A stretch of DNA of 8,534 bases from Limnobacter sp. GTDB lineage: Bacteria > Pseudomonadota > Gammaproteobacteria > Burkholderiales > Burkholderiaceae_B. Shown piece after piece: positions 1 to 8,474 of this stretch (the stretch's first letter is position 1; every line of letters starts with the position of its first letter). The notes under the pieces are model-generated. The model ran no database searches. It saw only the letters and a list, made by a program, of their open reading frames with translations, and was not told where the DNA came from. Location: contig JAAURO010000055.1 of assembly GCA_012032215.1 (NCBI GenBank), forward strand, positions 1-8,534, given 5' to 3'. The translations under genes were made by a program, and so were the position numbers.

Positions 1-886
1 AAGCGAACGAAACCGCCGCGCTTGAACTGCCCGTGCGTTTCAAAGCGGTGCAGCATCTTGGGTTCCCGGGTCGGCCGATTGAAAAAGTAGACACCCGCAC
101 CTCGCCCCCCACAGCCTATGTGAATGTGATGGGCTTAACAGGCACCATGGGTGTGCTTCCCCACCACATGACCCAGGAAGTTCTGGCCCGTCTGCGCGAA
201 GGCGATACCGGGCTGGCCGATTTTCTAGACATCCTGAATCACCGCCTACTCGTGCTGCTTTATCGCAGTTGGGCGCACTACCGTTTGTGTGTACAAGCCA
301 GACAAAACGACTTACCCCAAGACCCCATTACCCGCCTGCTCCAAAGCTTTGCGGGTCAACCCTTTGACCACACCAGCCCCGCACCACGGTATTATTCCGG
401 GCATTTCGCCCGCAGAGTCCGCTGTGCTGAAAGCCTGCAACGCGTGTTGTCCGACTGGTTGGAACTGCCGGTTCAGGCCCAACAATTTGTTGGCAAATGG
501 TTGGCCCTACCCAATCAAGCCCGCATCCGTTTGGGCCAAACACCGGTTGTGCTCGGCAAAGGTCTTATTTTGGGCCAACGCTGCTGGGACGTCAGTCACC
601 ACGTCACCCTGCACCTGGGGCCAGTTGACTACGCCACTTACCAGGCACTCTTACCCGGGGTGAGCGGTACAGCCAATTGGTCGAGATTATCCAAACCTAT
701 GTGCCAACTCATATCGAAGTGAGCCTGGTGGGTCATATTGAATCGCCACAAACCACTTACCCCACCTTGGGTCTGGGCATGCAACTGCAACGCAGCACGT
801 GGCTGCACGCCAAACAACATGCCCGGTTAAGCGGCCAGTTTTCAGTGTCATCACCACCGTCATCGAGGAACCCGTATGGAGCTTGA
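1..886 (+). CDS. tssG: T6SS baseplate protein TssG, 5'-truncated and frameshifted
   Basis: TssG is a baseplate wedge subunit that works with TssE, TssF and TssK in the cytoplasm. The frame is open from base 3, so the gene enters from upstream. The visible part is about 294 aa after repair, against my recollection of roughly 330 aa for the family, so a few dozen N-terminal residues lie outside. Family hallmarks seen early are PVRFKAVQHLGFP, GLTGTMGVLPHHMT and ADFLDILNHRLL, the last followed by a YRSW stretch. The frame changes at a G4 run (657-660): LLPG is followed one frame over by GERYSQLVEIIQTYV, then the C-terminal LGLGMQLQRSTWL. Restoring one G joins the two. Read literally, the first frame stops at 722. 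The restored stop (884-886) overlaps the clpV start by 11 bases, suggesting translational coupling. Identity is secure. Whether the frameshift is real or a read error is open. Confidence 0.9.
865..870 (+). promoter_or_regulatory. Ribosome-binding site of clpV
   Basis: GAGGAA lies five bases before the ATG at 876, inside the 3' end of tssG. It supports 876 as the clpV start and coupling to tssG translation. Confidence 0.7.
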
Positions 887-3460
887 TCAACTTATCAAAC
901 AATTGTCCAGTGACACCCGGGATATTTTTGAATCCGCAGTAGGTTTGGCAGCCAATCGCAGCCATTTCGATGTGGACATCGCCCACTGGCTGCTGGCTGC
1001 GCTCAACACGGAGCATCAAGACATGTCTGTCGCCCTGCAAGCCACCAACCCGGATAAGCTACGTGTTTCACTGGACCAATGGATGGAATCACGCCAAACC
1101 GGTTGTGACGGCTACCCAAAAATTCATCACGATCTGGTGCGCCTGTTGTTTGATGCCTGGATGCTGGCTTCCAGCGAATTTCAAGCCCTTCAAGTGCGTC
1201 CCGCCCACATGCTCCTGGCCATGGTAGAAGGCCAGGCCATTCGTGCCCGCTTGCAACGCATTCACCCGGGCTGGTCCGCACTCACAGGGCAGCCCCTGCG
1301 ACAATGGCTGACAGAAACGCAAGTCAACCCCGCACCAACGCTCGGCACATCAAACCAGGGCAGCGCTCTGGCCCGCTTTACCCAAAACCTCTCTGCTCTG
1401 GTCCAGGCTGGAAAAATAGATGCGGTGGTAGGTCGCAATGAAGAAGTCCGGCAAATGATTGATGTGCTGGCCCGCCACAAACAGAACAATCCAATTTTAG
1501 TGGGTGAGGCCGGTGTAGGAAAAACCGCTGTGGTTGAAGGTTTGGCAGTGCAAATTGCCAATGGGCAAGTACCCACCAGTTTACAAAATGTGGCTTTGCA
1601 CAGCGTTGACCTCGGCTTGCTGCAGGCTGGTGCCAGCGTAAAGGGCGAGTTTGAAAACCGCCTCAAAAATTTGATCAAAGAAGTGCAAACCTCGCCCACA
1701 CCCATTGTGCTTTTTATTGATGAAGCGCACACCCTCATTGGTGCAGGGCAGGCAGCTGGGCAAGGTGATGCGGCCAACCTGCTCAAACCCGCCTTGGCCC
1801 GTGGCGAACTGCGCACCATTGCCGCAACCACCTGGTCTGAATACAAGCAATACATTGAAAACGATGCAGCACTCACACGCCGTTTTCAAGTCATTCAAAT
1901 TGATGAGCCGGATGAGCAACGCGCCATCATGATGTTGGGCAGTTTGGTTGAACGCCTGCAAAAACATCATGAAGTGCGCATTCTTCACGAAGCCGTAGTG
2001 GCTGCCGTGGCCTTGTCTAAACGCTATTTGAATGGCCGCCAATTGCCAGACAAATGTGTTAGCGTGCTTGACACCGCTTGCGCCCGGGTGAATTTAAGCT
2101 TACAGGCCATACCCGCCAGTTTGGAAAGACTTCAAAGTGAGCAAAATCAACTCATTGCACAATTTAAACGCCTGCAAAACGAAGTGGCTCAAGGCTTTGC
2201 ACTCAGCAGCAGCCTAACCACACTGAAAGAGCAAAAAAACGATGTTGAAAACAAACTGAAGCTGAAGCCCAGCGCTGGAAAGAGGCGCAAACCCTTTTGC
2301 GCCAACTTGGAGAACTGCGCAGCAGCCTGGAAGGCGACGCCCTCTGCGAAGCAGACCGCAAAGCCATCTTAAGCAAGATTAAAGAAACCCGAGCGAACCT
2401 AAACACTTTGCACGATGGACGCTCCCTGGTGTATGAATGCGTGGATGAACAGGTGGTGGCCGATGTCATTTCCGACTGGACAGGCATACCCGTGGGTCAA
2501 ATGCGCCGCAATGATCTTGAACGTGTGCTCAGCCTGCCCACCGAACTGGGCAAACGGGTTCTCGGCCAAAACCCCGCCATACAAACCATTGCCCAAACCC
2601 TGCGCAATGCCCAGGCCAAACTCAACGACCCCAGCAGGCCCCTGGCTGTGTTCATGCTGGTGGGGCCAAGCGGTGTGGGCAAAACAGAAACAGCCCTGGC
2701 TTTGGCGGAGCAACTGTATGGTGGTGAACAACAGCTCACCGTGTTGAATATGTCTGAGTTTAAAGAGTCGCACAAGGTTTCTCTGCTCATGGGTTCCCCC
2801 CCTGGCTACAAAGACAGTGACAAAGGCGGCTTACTCACAGAGGCCGTGCGCCGCAAACCCCACAGCGTGGTGCTGCTCGATGAACTGGAAAAAGCCAACC
2901 CGGCTGTGCATGATGTGTTTTACCAGGTATTCGACAAAGGCCTGTTGCGAGACAGCCAGGGCCGTGACGTAGACTTCAAACAAACCGTGTTGCTGATGAC
3001 CTGCAACACCGCCAGCGAAGAAATTGAAGCCCTGTGCGCAGACCCCGAAACCGCACCCGAAGCTGAAGCTTTATTAGAAGCCATTCAACCTGCTTTGCGC
3101 AAGCACTTCTCACCCGCCTTTCTAGGCCGTGTGACCGTGGTGCCTTATTACCCTTTAGGTGTGGACACCCTGGCCGACATCGCCCACCAACAGTTGGCGA
3201 AAGTGAGCCAACGGGTTAAACACCAATACCAAGTGCCCATCCACTTTGATGACAAGGTGGTGCAAGCCATTGTGAGCCAGTGCCAACAATCTGACACCGG
3301 CGCACGCATGGTGGCAGCGCGTTTGAACAAGCATTTGCTGCCGCATTTGTCAGAAGCACTGTTAAGTGCCCTGGCTAACCAAGAAGCCTTTGAATGTGTG
3401 CGAGTCACGTTAGACAAACACAACCAATGGCAGATCGATTTAACCCAACCGGCGGGATAA
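876..3460 (+). CDS. tssH: T6SS sheath-recycling AAA+ ATPase ClpV (TssH), one internal frameshift
   Basis: ClpV is a cytoplasmic hexameric Clp/Hsp100 ATPase that disassembles the contracted TssB/TssC sheath. Restored length is about 861 aa, normal for the family. In order: a Clp N-terminal domain (about 1-150); AAA-1 with Walker A GEAGVGKT (210-217) and Walker B FIDEAH (280-285); the ClpV-style segment GASVKGEFENRLK where ClpB has a KYRGEFEERLK-type sequence; a short coiled middle domain; AAA-2 with Walker A GPSGVGKT (597-604), pore loop GYKDSD and Walker B LLDELEK (DE at 669-670); and a C-terminal ClpB-type D2 region. The frame shifts by one base between about 2247 and 2270, in the middle domain. 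As written, the first frame ends at 2372 with 498 aa and the second carries AAA-2 to 3460. One added base, for example in the A4 run at 2248-2251 or near 2258, gives an uninterrupted EAEAQRWKEAQTLLRQLGEL. Start 876 has a good ribosome-binding site. Confidence 0.95.
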
Positions 3461-3500
3461 CACTTTTACGTTACTCGCTTTTTTACTTAACTTTCTTATA

Positions 3501-3505
3501 AAGGA
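3501..3505 (+). promoter_or_regulatory. Ribosome-binding site of hcp
   Basis: AAGGA six bases before the ATG at 3512, within the AT-rich 51-base gap after clpV. The strong site fits the high expression expected of a tube protein. Confidence 0.65.
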
Positions 3506-3511
3506 AAATCA

Positions 3512-4012
3512 ATGAGTGTTTTTATTAAATACGACGGTATTGAAGGCCAAGCCTCTGACGAAGGCCATAAGGGTTGGATGCGCGTAGACTCCATGGAATG
3601 GGGCATTCAGCGCAACATCAACTCCGACACCGCCGTTGAAGGCGAGCGTGAAGCAGGCAATGCCACTGTGAGCGATCTAACCATCACCCGCAGAGCCGAC
3701 AAAGCCACGCCCAAGCTGGTCATGGCTGCCTGCTGTGGCAAAGGCAAAGACGTTGAAATTGACGTTACAAGAACTGGTGAGGGCACAAAAGGCTCTGAAA
3801 CCTATTTGAAATATACCCTGAAAAACGCCCTGGTGAGCAACTACAGAACTGAGATTGTGGCAAACAAAGAAGGCACAGCACTCATTCCAGTTGAGCACAT
3901 CACCCTGGCCTTTGTGGAATTCACCGTTGAACACACACCGTATGACAACGATGGCAATGCCCAAGCGCCAGAGAAAATTGGCTTTAACACCGCAACCAAC
4001 AAGAAAGTATAA
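3512..4012 (+). CDS. hcp: T6SS inner-tube protein Hcp (TssD)
   Basis: Hcp forms hexameric rings that stack into the expelled inner tube and can carry small effectors in the lumen. The protein is 166 aa, the usual Hcp length, and has no signal peptide. Typical traits are the N-terminal MSVFIKYDGIEGQASDEGHK, the WMRVDSMEWG segment, SDLTITRRADKATPKL, the acidic/basic middle with ETYLKYTLKNALVSNY, and a late EHITLAFVEFTVEHTPY beta-strand region. The frame is intact, in contrast to its frameshifted neighbours. It sits 51 bases after clpV and 104 bases before the lipoprotein gene, with a hairpin in the latter gap. There is no C-terminal extension, so this is a structural Hcp and not an evolved effector-Hcp. 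Confidence 0.96.
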   Translation: MSVFIKYDGIEGQASDEGHKGWMRVDSMEWGIQRNINSDTAVEGEREAGNATVSDLTITRRADKATPKLVMAACCGKGKDVEIDVTRTGEGTKGSETYLKYTLKNALVSNYRTEIVANKEGTALIPVEHITLAFVEFTVEHTPYDNDGNAQAPEKIGFNTATNKKV

Positions 4013-4025
4013 GTTGGCGTAAACA

Positions 4026-4053
4026 GCACTGGCACCACTTGCGGTGCTGGTGT
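4026..4053 (+). terminator. Hairpin after hcp, attenuator or mRNA-stabilising element (no T-tract)
   Basis: GCACTGGCACC (4026-4036) can pair with GGTGCTGGTGT (4043-4053) around a six-base loop ACTTGC: 11 pairs, three of them G-U. No run of T follows (GAGCAATACATAAAA), so it is not a canonical Rho-independent terminator. Its place right after the hcp stop would suit partial termination or protection of the hcp message 3' end, lowering expression of the genes beyond. The function is inferred only. Confidence 0.4.
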
Positions 4054-4103
4054 GAGCAATACATAAAAACACACAAACCGAGTATGAGACACAGACCCCA
4101 TGC

Positions 4104-4110
4104 AAGGAGA
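4104..4110 (+). promoter_or_regulatory. Ribosome-binding site deciding the lipoprotein start
   Basis: AAGGAGA lies six bases before the ATG at 4117. It favours this start over an in-frame upstream start at 4039 that would place a charged, non-signal-like stretch in front of the signal peptide. Confidence 0.75.
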
Positions 4111-4116
4111 ATTCCA

Positions 4117-4503
4117 ATGATTGCGCACATTCAAAAACTGGCCTTTTTGGGCTTACTCTTTACAGGAGCATGTAGCATGTCGAACTCAAAAGCGCTGGAA
4201 GAATTTAAAAGCAACATCACCGCCCTACTCGGTGACAAAGAATCTGTGCAAGTGGTGGCGGGCAAGCTGGCCAGCTTTGCCTGGGACACTTTGTGCTTTG
4301 AGCGAAATGATCAACTCACACTCAAATTCAACACCGGTGAAAAAACCGTGACCTTTGAATTTGATTACACAGACTACTTTGTGGATGAAGCTTATGTGGC
4401 TGGCTCGCTGGACCAACAATGCATCACCAGCGCAGATCCCATTGTGATCAAGAAAAAATACCCCGGTTATTCCAACACCATTGAATTTTTATCGGCCAAA
4501 TAA
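4117..4503 (+). CDS. Small putative lipoprotein, candidate immunity protein
   Basis: The protein is 128 aa and I do not recognise its family with certainty. It begins MIAHIQKLAFLGLLFTGAC: a short positive n-region, a hydrophobic core and a cysteine at residue 19. The lipobox FTGAC has T rather than L/V/I at -3, so lipidation is likely but atypical. The mature part is about 110 aa and beta-rich in character, with two further cysteines (C60 in AWDTLCFE and C102 in LDQQCIT) that could form a periplasmic disulfide, and a basic KKKYPGYSNTIEF tail. It is 17 bases upstream of the putative effector region. A small envelope-anchored protein beside a T6SS effector is a common form of immunity to a periplasm-acting toxin, hence the proposal. 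It could instead be an unrelated accessory lipoprotein. The apparatus lipoprotein TssJ is less likely, because I see none of its usual features and it is not normally in this position. Confidence 0.65.
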   Translation: MIAHIQKLAFLGLLFTGACSMSNSKALEEFKSNITALLGDKESVQVVAGKLASFAWDTLCFERNDQLTLKFNTGEKTVTFEFDYTDYFVDEAYVAGSLDQQCITSADPIVIKKKYPGYSNTIEFLSAK

Positions 4504-4505
4504 AA

Positions 4506-4511
4506 GAAGGA
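4506..4511 (+). promoter_or_regulatory. Ribosome-binding site before the DUF6973-like region
   Basis: GAAGGA nine bases before the ATG at 4521, directly after the lipoprotein stop. This is the last convincing ribosome-binding site before the VgrG coding region, which matters for whether the two are one protein. Confidence 0.55.
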
Positions 4512-4520
4512 CACACCGTC

Positions 4521-4979
4521 ATGTCAATGGTAAGCGACTTAAAACGCAACATTGAGCAAGAAGCCTACGGCTTTTTTGAGCAGCACACCGGAAAAGTCTT
4601 GCAAAAATGCAGCAGGAAAATTCATTCCCCAGGGCCATAACAATGCCTTGGACGCCTTTCGGCATGCCTACACCAGCGGGCGCGTTACCCAACTGGCCGC
4701 AGACAACCAGTTTGTGGCCGAACATTTGGCAATGACCATGAACTTGGCCCCAAACACCCCAACGACCCCTTTGAACACCGAATGGACCTGTGGAACAACG
4801 AAGTGGGCCGCAGGCTAGGCGACAGTGTGTACTCCAAAGAAGAACTGGCCAAACAACTGGCAGGCCAATTGAACAACGGCCAACTGGTCACGAGCCTAAA
4901 CGACCCCCGCTTGAAACAGGTTTTCCCCAGCGACCCCAGGCTTAAGCTGCCCATTGGCGACCGCAGCGGGAAATTTTAG
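4521..4979 (+). CDS. Putative T6SS effector domain (DUF6973-like), frameshifted, possibly the N-terminus of VgrG
   Basis: From ATG 4521 the protein starts MSMVSDLKRNIEQEAYGFFE. Literal reading stops early (4638-4640). One extra A in the A5 run near 4602-4607 moves the frame to NAAGKFIPQGHNNALDAFRHAYTSGR. One missing base between about 4738 and 4760 (for example in the C4 run 4748-4751) moves it back to KHPNDPFEHRMDLWNNEVGR. After repair, DAFRHA is at residues 44-49 and MDLWNNEVGR at 88-97. I associate this motif pair with a DUF6973-like domain found at the ends of polymorphic toxins and in putative T6SS effectors; its biochemical activity is not something I can state. The conserved His, Asp, Asn and Arg residues suggest an enzyme. 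The frame ends at 4979, but one more added base near 4968-4977 carries it without a stop into the VgrG linker. No signal peptide is visible, as expected for T6SS delivery. Confidence 0.65.
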
Positions 4980-5038
4980 AAGCGGCCGATGTAGATAAAA
5001 TTAACAGCGACATACGCAAACTGCTTGATGCCCCGGCA

Positions 5039-6934
5039 GTGCCTAAAATGCCCAAAGTGCCATCACTCCCGCAAGCCGGAGCAGGCGCAGCTGGTTTGGG
5101 TGCAGCCAGTTCTGCAATCAGCAACTATTTACCGATGGCTACAGCCGCTGCAGCCATGGCCCCTGTAGCAAAAGCCTCACCGGCTGCCAGCGCCTTCCCA
5201 GCCCTTGCAGGTGCACTCACGGGTGGGCAAACCCAAGACGACCGCATGCTGCGTATTTACATAGATGGCTATGGAGAAAATGATTTCATTGCCACACGCG
5301 CAGAACTTCATGAAAAGCTTTCCAAAGCCTTTCAATATCAGGTGAATTTTTTTTCCAACAAACTGCACGATTTGGATGCGGAACACATGGTCGGTGTTAA
5401 AGCCACCGTGTTGCTGGAACAAGGCACACCCACACCGCGCTTTTTTAACGGATACATCACCGCATTTGCCAACTTGGGCCGGGGCGCAGAAAACCAGCAG
5501 ACCCGCTACCGAATTACCGTTGAGCCTTGGCTGTCCCTACTCAACGGCGTGTCTGACTGCCGAATTTTTCAAGAGAAAAATGTAAAACAAGTGTTTGAAG
5601 AACTCTTTAAACCCATAGGCATTGCCGTTTTTGATGACACCGGCGTAGTAGGCAAACATGCCAAGCGTGAATTCTGGGTGCAATACAATGAATCGATAGT
5701 AAACTTCTTTCACCGCCTGTGCAGGTTGGAAGGCATTGGCTACTACTTCAGCCACATGGCTGACAAGCACACCCTTCACCTGTTCGACACCGCTGAGCGT
5801 CTACCCAATTTGGCTGCCCCTAACCCTTTGCTGATTCAACCCGAAACCATCAGCCACCGCCACCTGGTGGACTGGAGTATGTCCAAAAACTTCGTGGTAG
5901 GCAATGCCAAACAAAGGGGCTACAACTACAACACCCCCAATGAACAACTTTTACCCGCAGCCTCGGTAGAAGGTCAAGCCAAAAACACACCGATGATCAG
6001 CACGCTAAGCAGCTACCGCTACAGCGAAGTATTTGATGCAAACGACGATGGTCAAGACGAAACCCAACGCCTGAACCAACGCCAAAGCGCCCGTTTTGGC
6101 AGTTGGGTGGGCAGCGGCAACTATTTGCACCTGGCACCCGGCCACCATTTCACTGTGAACCGTGCAACCAACAACACCACCTTTGGCGACAGCGGCAAAC
6201 TGTTTACACTCCTTTCCACCAGCTTAACCGTTGACCAGCAAAGCCACTCTGCCAGCGCGACCATTCGGGCTGTTCCCAAGGGCGTGATTGAAACACCCGT
6301 GGGCACCCAACCCAGAATTTCAGGTCTGCAAACCGCCTTTGTCACAGGCAGCGGCGTAAAAGGCACCCCGTTTACAGACCCCGAAGGCTTGGGCCGCATT
6401 AAAGTGCAATTCCATTGGGACCGCGAAGGCCAATACGATGCCAACACCAGTTGCTGGCTGCGGGTGATGAATCCTTCTTCCGGCCCCGGCTTTGGCTTGC
6501 AAAGCACACCCCGCATTGGCCAGGAGGTGGTGGTTGCTTTTGAAAACGGCAACCCCGACAAACCCTTTGTGCTTGGCTCCCTGCCCCACGGTGAACACGC
6601 CTCACCCTTTGGCAGCGAACAAGGTCTACGCAGCGGTATTCGAACCCGCTCCGTAGACCCAGGTGACACCGCTGAAACACTGAGCGGTTTCAATGAAATC
6701 AGCTTTTTAGACAAACACAACCAGGAACAGCTTTTTATTCGCGCTCAAAAAAACATGGATGAACTGGTGCTCAACAACAAAAGTATTCAGGTTCAAGCCG
6801 ATGAAACCCACCAAGTGGGCAAGAACCTGGTTATCAGTGCCGGGGAAAGCATTACCCTTCAGGTCGGCGAAAGCACCATTCACATGACTGGCTCTGAAAT
6901 TGTAATCAAAGCTGGCAAGGTGTACATCAACTGA
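5039..6934 (+). CDS. vgrG: T6SS spike protein VgrG (TssI)
   Basis: VgrG trimers cap the Hcp tube and carry effectors. Read from GTG 5039 the protein is 631 aa. Residues 1-70 are an Ala/Pro-rich low-complexity leader (KMPKVPSLPQAGAGAAGLG). The gp27-like core begins at about residue 70 (MLRIYIDGYGENDF), and the gp5 OB-fold region begins near residue 446 (TDPEGLGRIKVQFHWD, then PRIGQEVVVAFENGNPDKP). The last 90 or so residues are the gp5-type beta-helix (ELVLNNKSIQVQADETHQVG), ending in ITLQVGESTIHMTGSEIVIK and a short tail. There is no C-terminal effector extension. The start is uncertain: neither GTG 5039, ATG 5048 nor ATG 5246 has a convincing ribosome-binding site, and the frame is open upstream to 4946 with a helix-like reading (EILEAADVDKINSDIRKLL). 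The true protein may begin at 4521 as a fusion of about 804 aa. The EndoU effector gene starts 10 bases after its stop. Confidence 0.95.
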   Translation: MPKMPKVPSLPQAGAGAAGLGAASSAISNYLPMATAAAAMAPVAKASPAASAFPALAGALTGGQTQDDRMLRIYIDGYGENDFIATRAELHEKLSKAFQYQVNFFSNKLHDLDAEHMVGVKATVLLEQGTPTPRFFNGYITAFANLGRGAENQQTRYRITVEPWLSLLNGVSDCRIFQEKNVKQVFEELFKPIGIAVFDDTGVVGKHAKREFWVQYNESIVNFFHRLCRLEGIGYYFSHMADKHTLHLFDTAERLPNLAAPNPLLIQPETISHRHLVDWSMSKNFVVGNAKQRGYNYNTPNEQLLPAASVEGQAKNTPMISTLSSYRYSEVFDANDDGQDETQRLNQRQSARFGSWVGSGNYLHLAPGHHFTVNRATNNTTFGDSGKLFTLLSTSLTVDQQSHSASATIRAVPKGVIETPVGTQPRISGLQTAFVTGSGVKGTPFTDPEGLGRIKVQFHWDREGQYDANTSCWLRVMNPSSGPGFGLQSTPRIGQEVVVAFENGNPDKPFVLGSLPHGEHASPFGSEQGLRSGIRTRSVDPGDTAETLSGFNEISFLDKHNQEQLFIRAQKNMDELVLNNKSIQVQADETHQVGKNLVISAGESITLQVGESTIHMTGSEIVIKAGKVYIN

Positions 6935-6944
6935 TGGGCAGGCA

Positions 6945-8465
6945 ATGGGCACATTAGTATCAGCTAGATTAATACCAGTTGACTTACCCGGCCCTGGCAT
7001 AGACCCCATGGTCTATGTGGAGGGTGGCGTGCCACGCTGGAAGCTTTATCGGGAGTCTTCTTCTGATGATGAGTTGGCTGATTTTTTTGAAGACGACATC
7101 GGTGATGGCAAAGACCCGATGTTGGTGGAATTGTATGAACACTTTCAATTGGAAGACCATGGGCTAAGCTCAGGCTGGTTTGGGGATGATGGCTCGCCTT
7201 TAAGAGATGCTGTTCACCGCGGTTATCTCAGGGCCTATGGACTAAATTTTCTAATGGTCTGTCGTTTTAACACTCTTAGCTTGACAGATCCTAAACATCC
7301 TGTATGGCGTGCTTCCCTTGGCAATACTTATTCAGGAAATGAGCTAGACAATATACGTTCTGAATTGGCTGAAGCTCTGGCCGAAATTTTAGATGCCAGA
7401 TGGCGTCGATTCGAAGGCCAACATCATACATTGTATCAGGAAAACGTGGCCATGCGTACGTTGATTCGAACCGGGGCAACTTTAAGTGGTGCATGGGGTT
7501 GTCTGGTAGAGCTTTGGGAATTTGGTAAAGTTATTGTGAGCTTTGTGAGAAAGGCTTTCACTGCCATGGTCGATTGGAACAAAAAGATCACAAGTGACGA
7601 TTTTCTACGAATCTCGAAAAAGCTTCGTTCGATTGGTGTAAATGCTGGAGAAACACTCTATGATTTTCACTGCAAACTCGAAGAGGGAGCCAAAATTCTC
7701 AATACTGTTCTTCAAGACTGGCAGTGTGCTGAGATGTTCTCTCAATTCTGTGAAGGCATGAAAGAAACCATTACAGAAACAGACAAGTTTAAGTTCGCTG
7801 GCTACTTTGGCATGGAAATATTGCTGGCAGTGGCAACTGGTGGACTTTTACTTATCAAAAACATCGCTCTGATTGGTAGGCTCTCGGCCCGCATTATTCG
7901 TGTATTGCGTAAAATCTACGATAGATTGGCGAGTGCGGCGGCGAGGGGTAAGCTGGGGGGAAAGAACAAAGGTAAAACAGATCGAGATGAGACTCAGAAT
8001 GATAGAGCAAACCCCGGGACACAGCCAGGTGCTGCCGATGCTGAGGCAGGCTTGCCGATTAAGCGGCCAGTTAAGGGTCGGGAAGATTCGGATTTGAATG
8101 AGGAAGCTACTCAAAGGGTTGGCAGCGTCACGGCACCAATAGATTTTGATGGTCATATTTTAAGTGCTGAAATTAAGCCAAATGGAAGCGTAGTGGGTGG
8201 TCATTCAACGGCTTCCGGTGGCGTACGTGTCATTCATCGAAGTTCCAGATCCAAATAATCCGGGTCATTTTTTACCTAAAACTAATAACGGCGGTGTTTC
8301 TACCATGTTCCAGACTCTTGGTCAGCGGATCGAATCAAAGTAGAGGTAGATGCTGCGTATCAAAATAAGACAATTACTGGAAACAAATGGACAGGTGTAA
8401 CACCCAGCGGTGTTAATGTTGAAGGCTGGCTTACCCCGAAAACTACTGTCTACCCAAAATATTAG
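6945..8465 (+). CDS. T6SS-associated EndoU-family RNase effector, two compensating frameshifts
   Basis: Restored length is about 506 aa. Residues 1-280 (MGTLVSARLIPVDLPGPG onward) match no family I recognise, and I see no PAAR, MIX or Rhs features. A hydrophobic stretch at 290-311 (MEILLAVATGGLLLIKNIAL) resembles the membrane segments of effectors that must enter the target cytoplasm. A polar linker of about 345-395 follows. The C-terminal toxin reads DFDGHILSAEIKPNGSVVGGHS, with His404 and His420, then after the shifts FLPKTNNGGVSTMFPDSWSA and GWLTPKTTVYPKY. This is the bacterial EndoU fold signature, with His404, His420 and Lys445 as a plausible catalytic triad; EndoU toxins cleave RNA. Literal reading stops at 8258. 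One extra base near 8232-8235 and one missing C in the CC at 8310-8311 restore the domain, ending at 8463-8465. The gene starts 10 bases after vgrG with a weak GGCAGG site and is AT-richer than vgrG, fitting an acquired cargo. Confidence 0.85.
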
Positions 8466-8474
8466 AACTGAATT

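Noticed and set aside
1262..1876. Long minus-strand open frame inside clpV
   Set aside because: It lies wholly opposite conserved AAA-1 coding sequence and its translation shows no recognisable domain, so it is a shadow frame.
3470..3502. Possible sigma-70 promoter for hcp (TATAAA at 3497-3502)
   Set aside because: The box overlaps the ribosome-binding site, leaving no room for a leader, and no well-spaced -35 match is clear.
4039..4116. Longer in-frame start for the lipoprotein gene at 4039
   Set aside because: It would add a charged non-signal stretch, overlaps the hairpin, and lacks the AAGGAGA site present before 4117.
657..4977. A shared GGA-type context for the missing bases, suggesting a modification-linked read error
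   Set aside because: The exact missing base is ambiguous at several sites, where A or C runs explain the shift as well, so no common motif can be claimed.
8220..8258. Stop at 8256-8258 as the natural end of the EndoU protein
   Set aside because: EndoU-type sequence continues in neighbouring frames to 8465, right before the next start codon.
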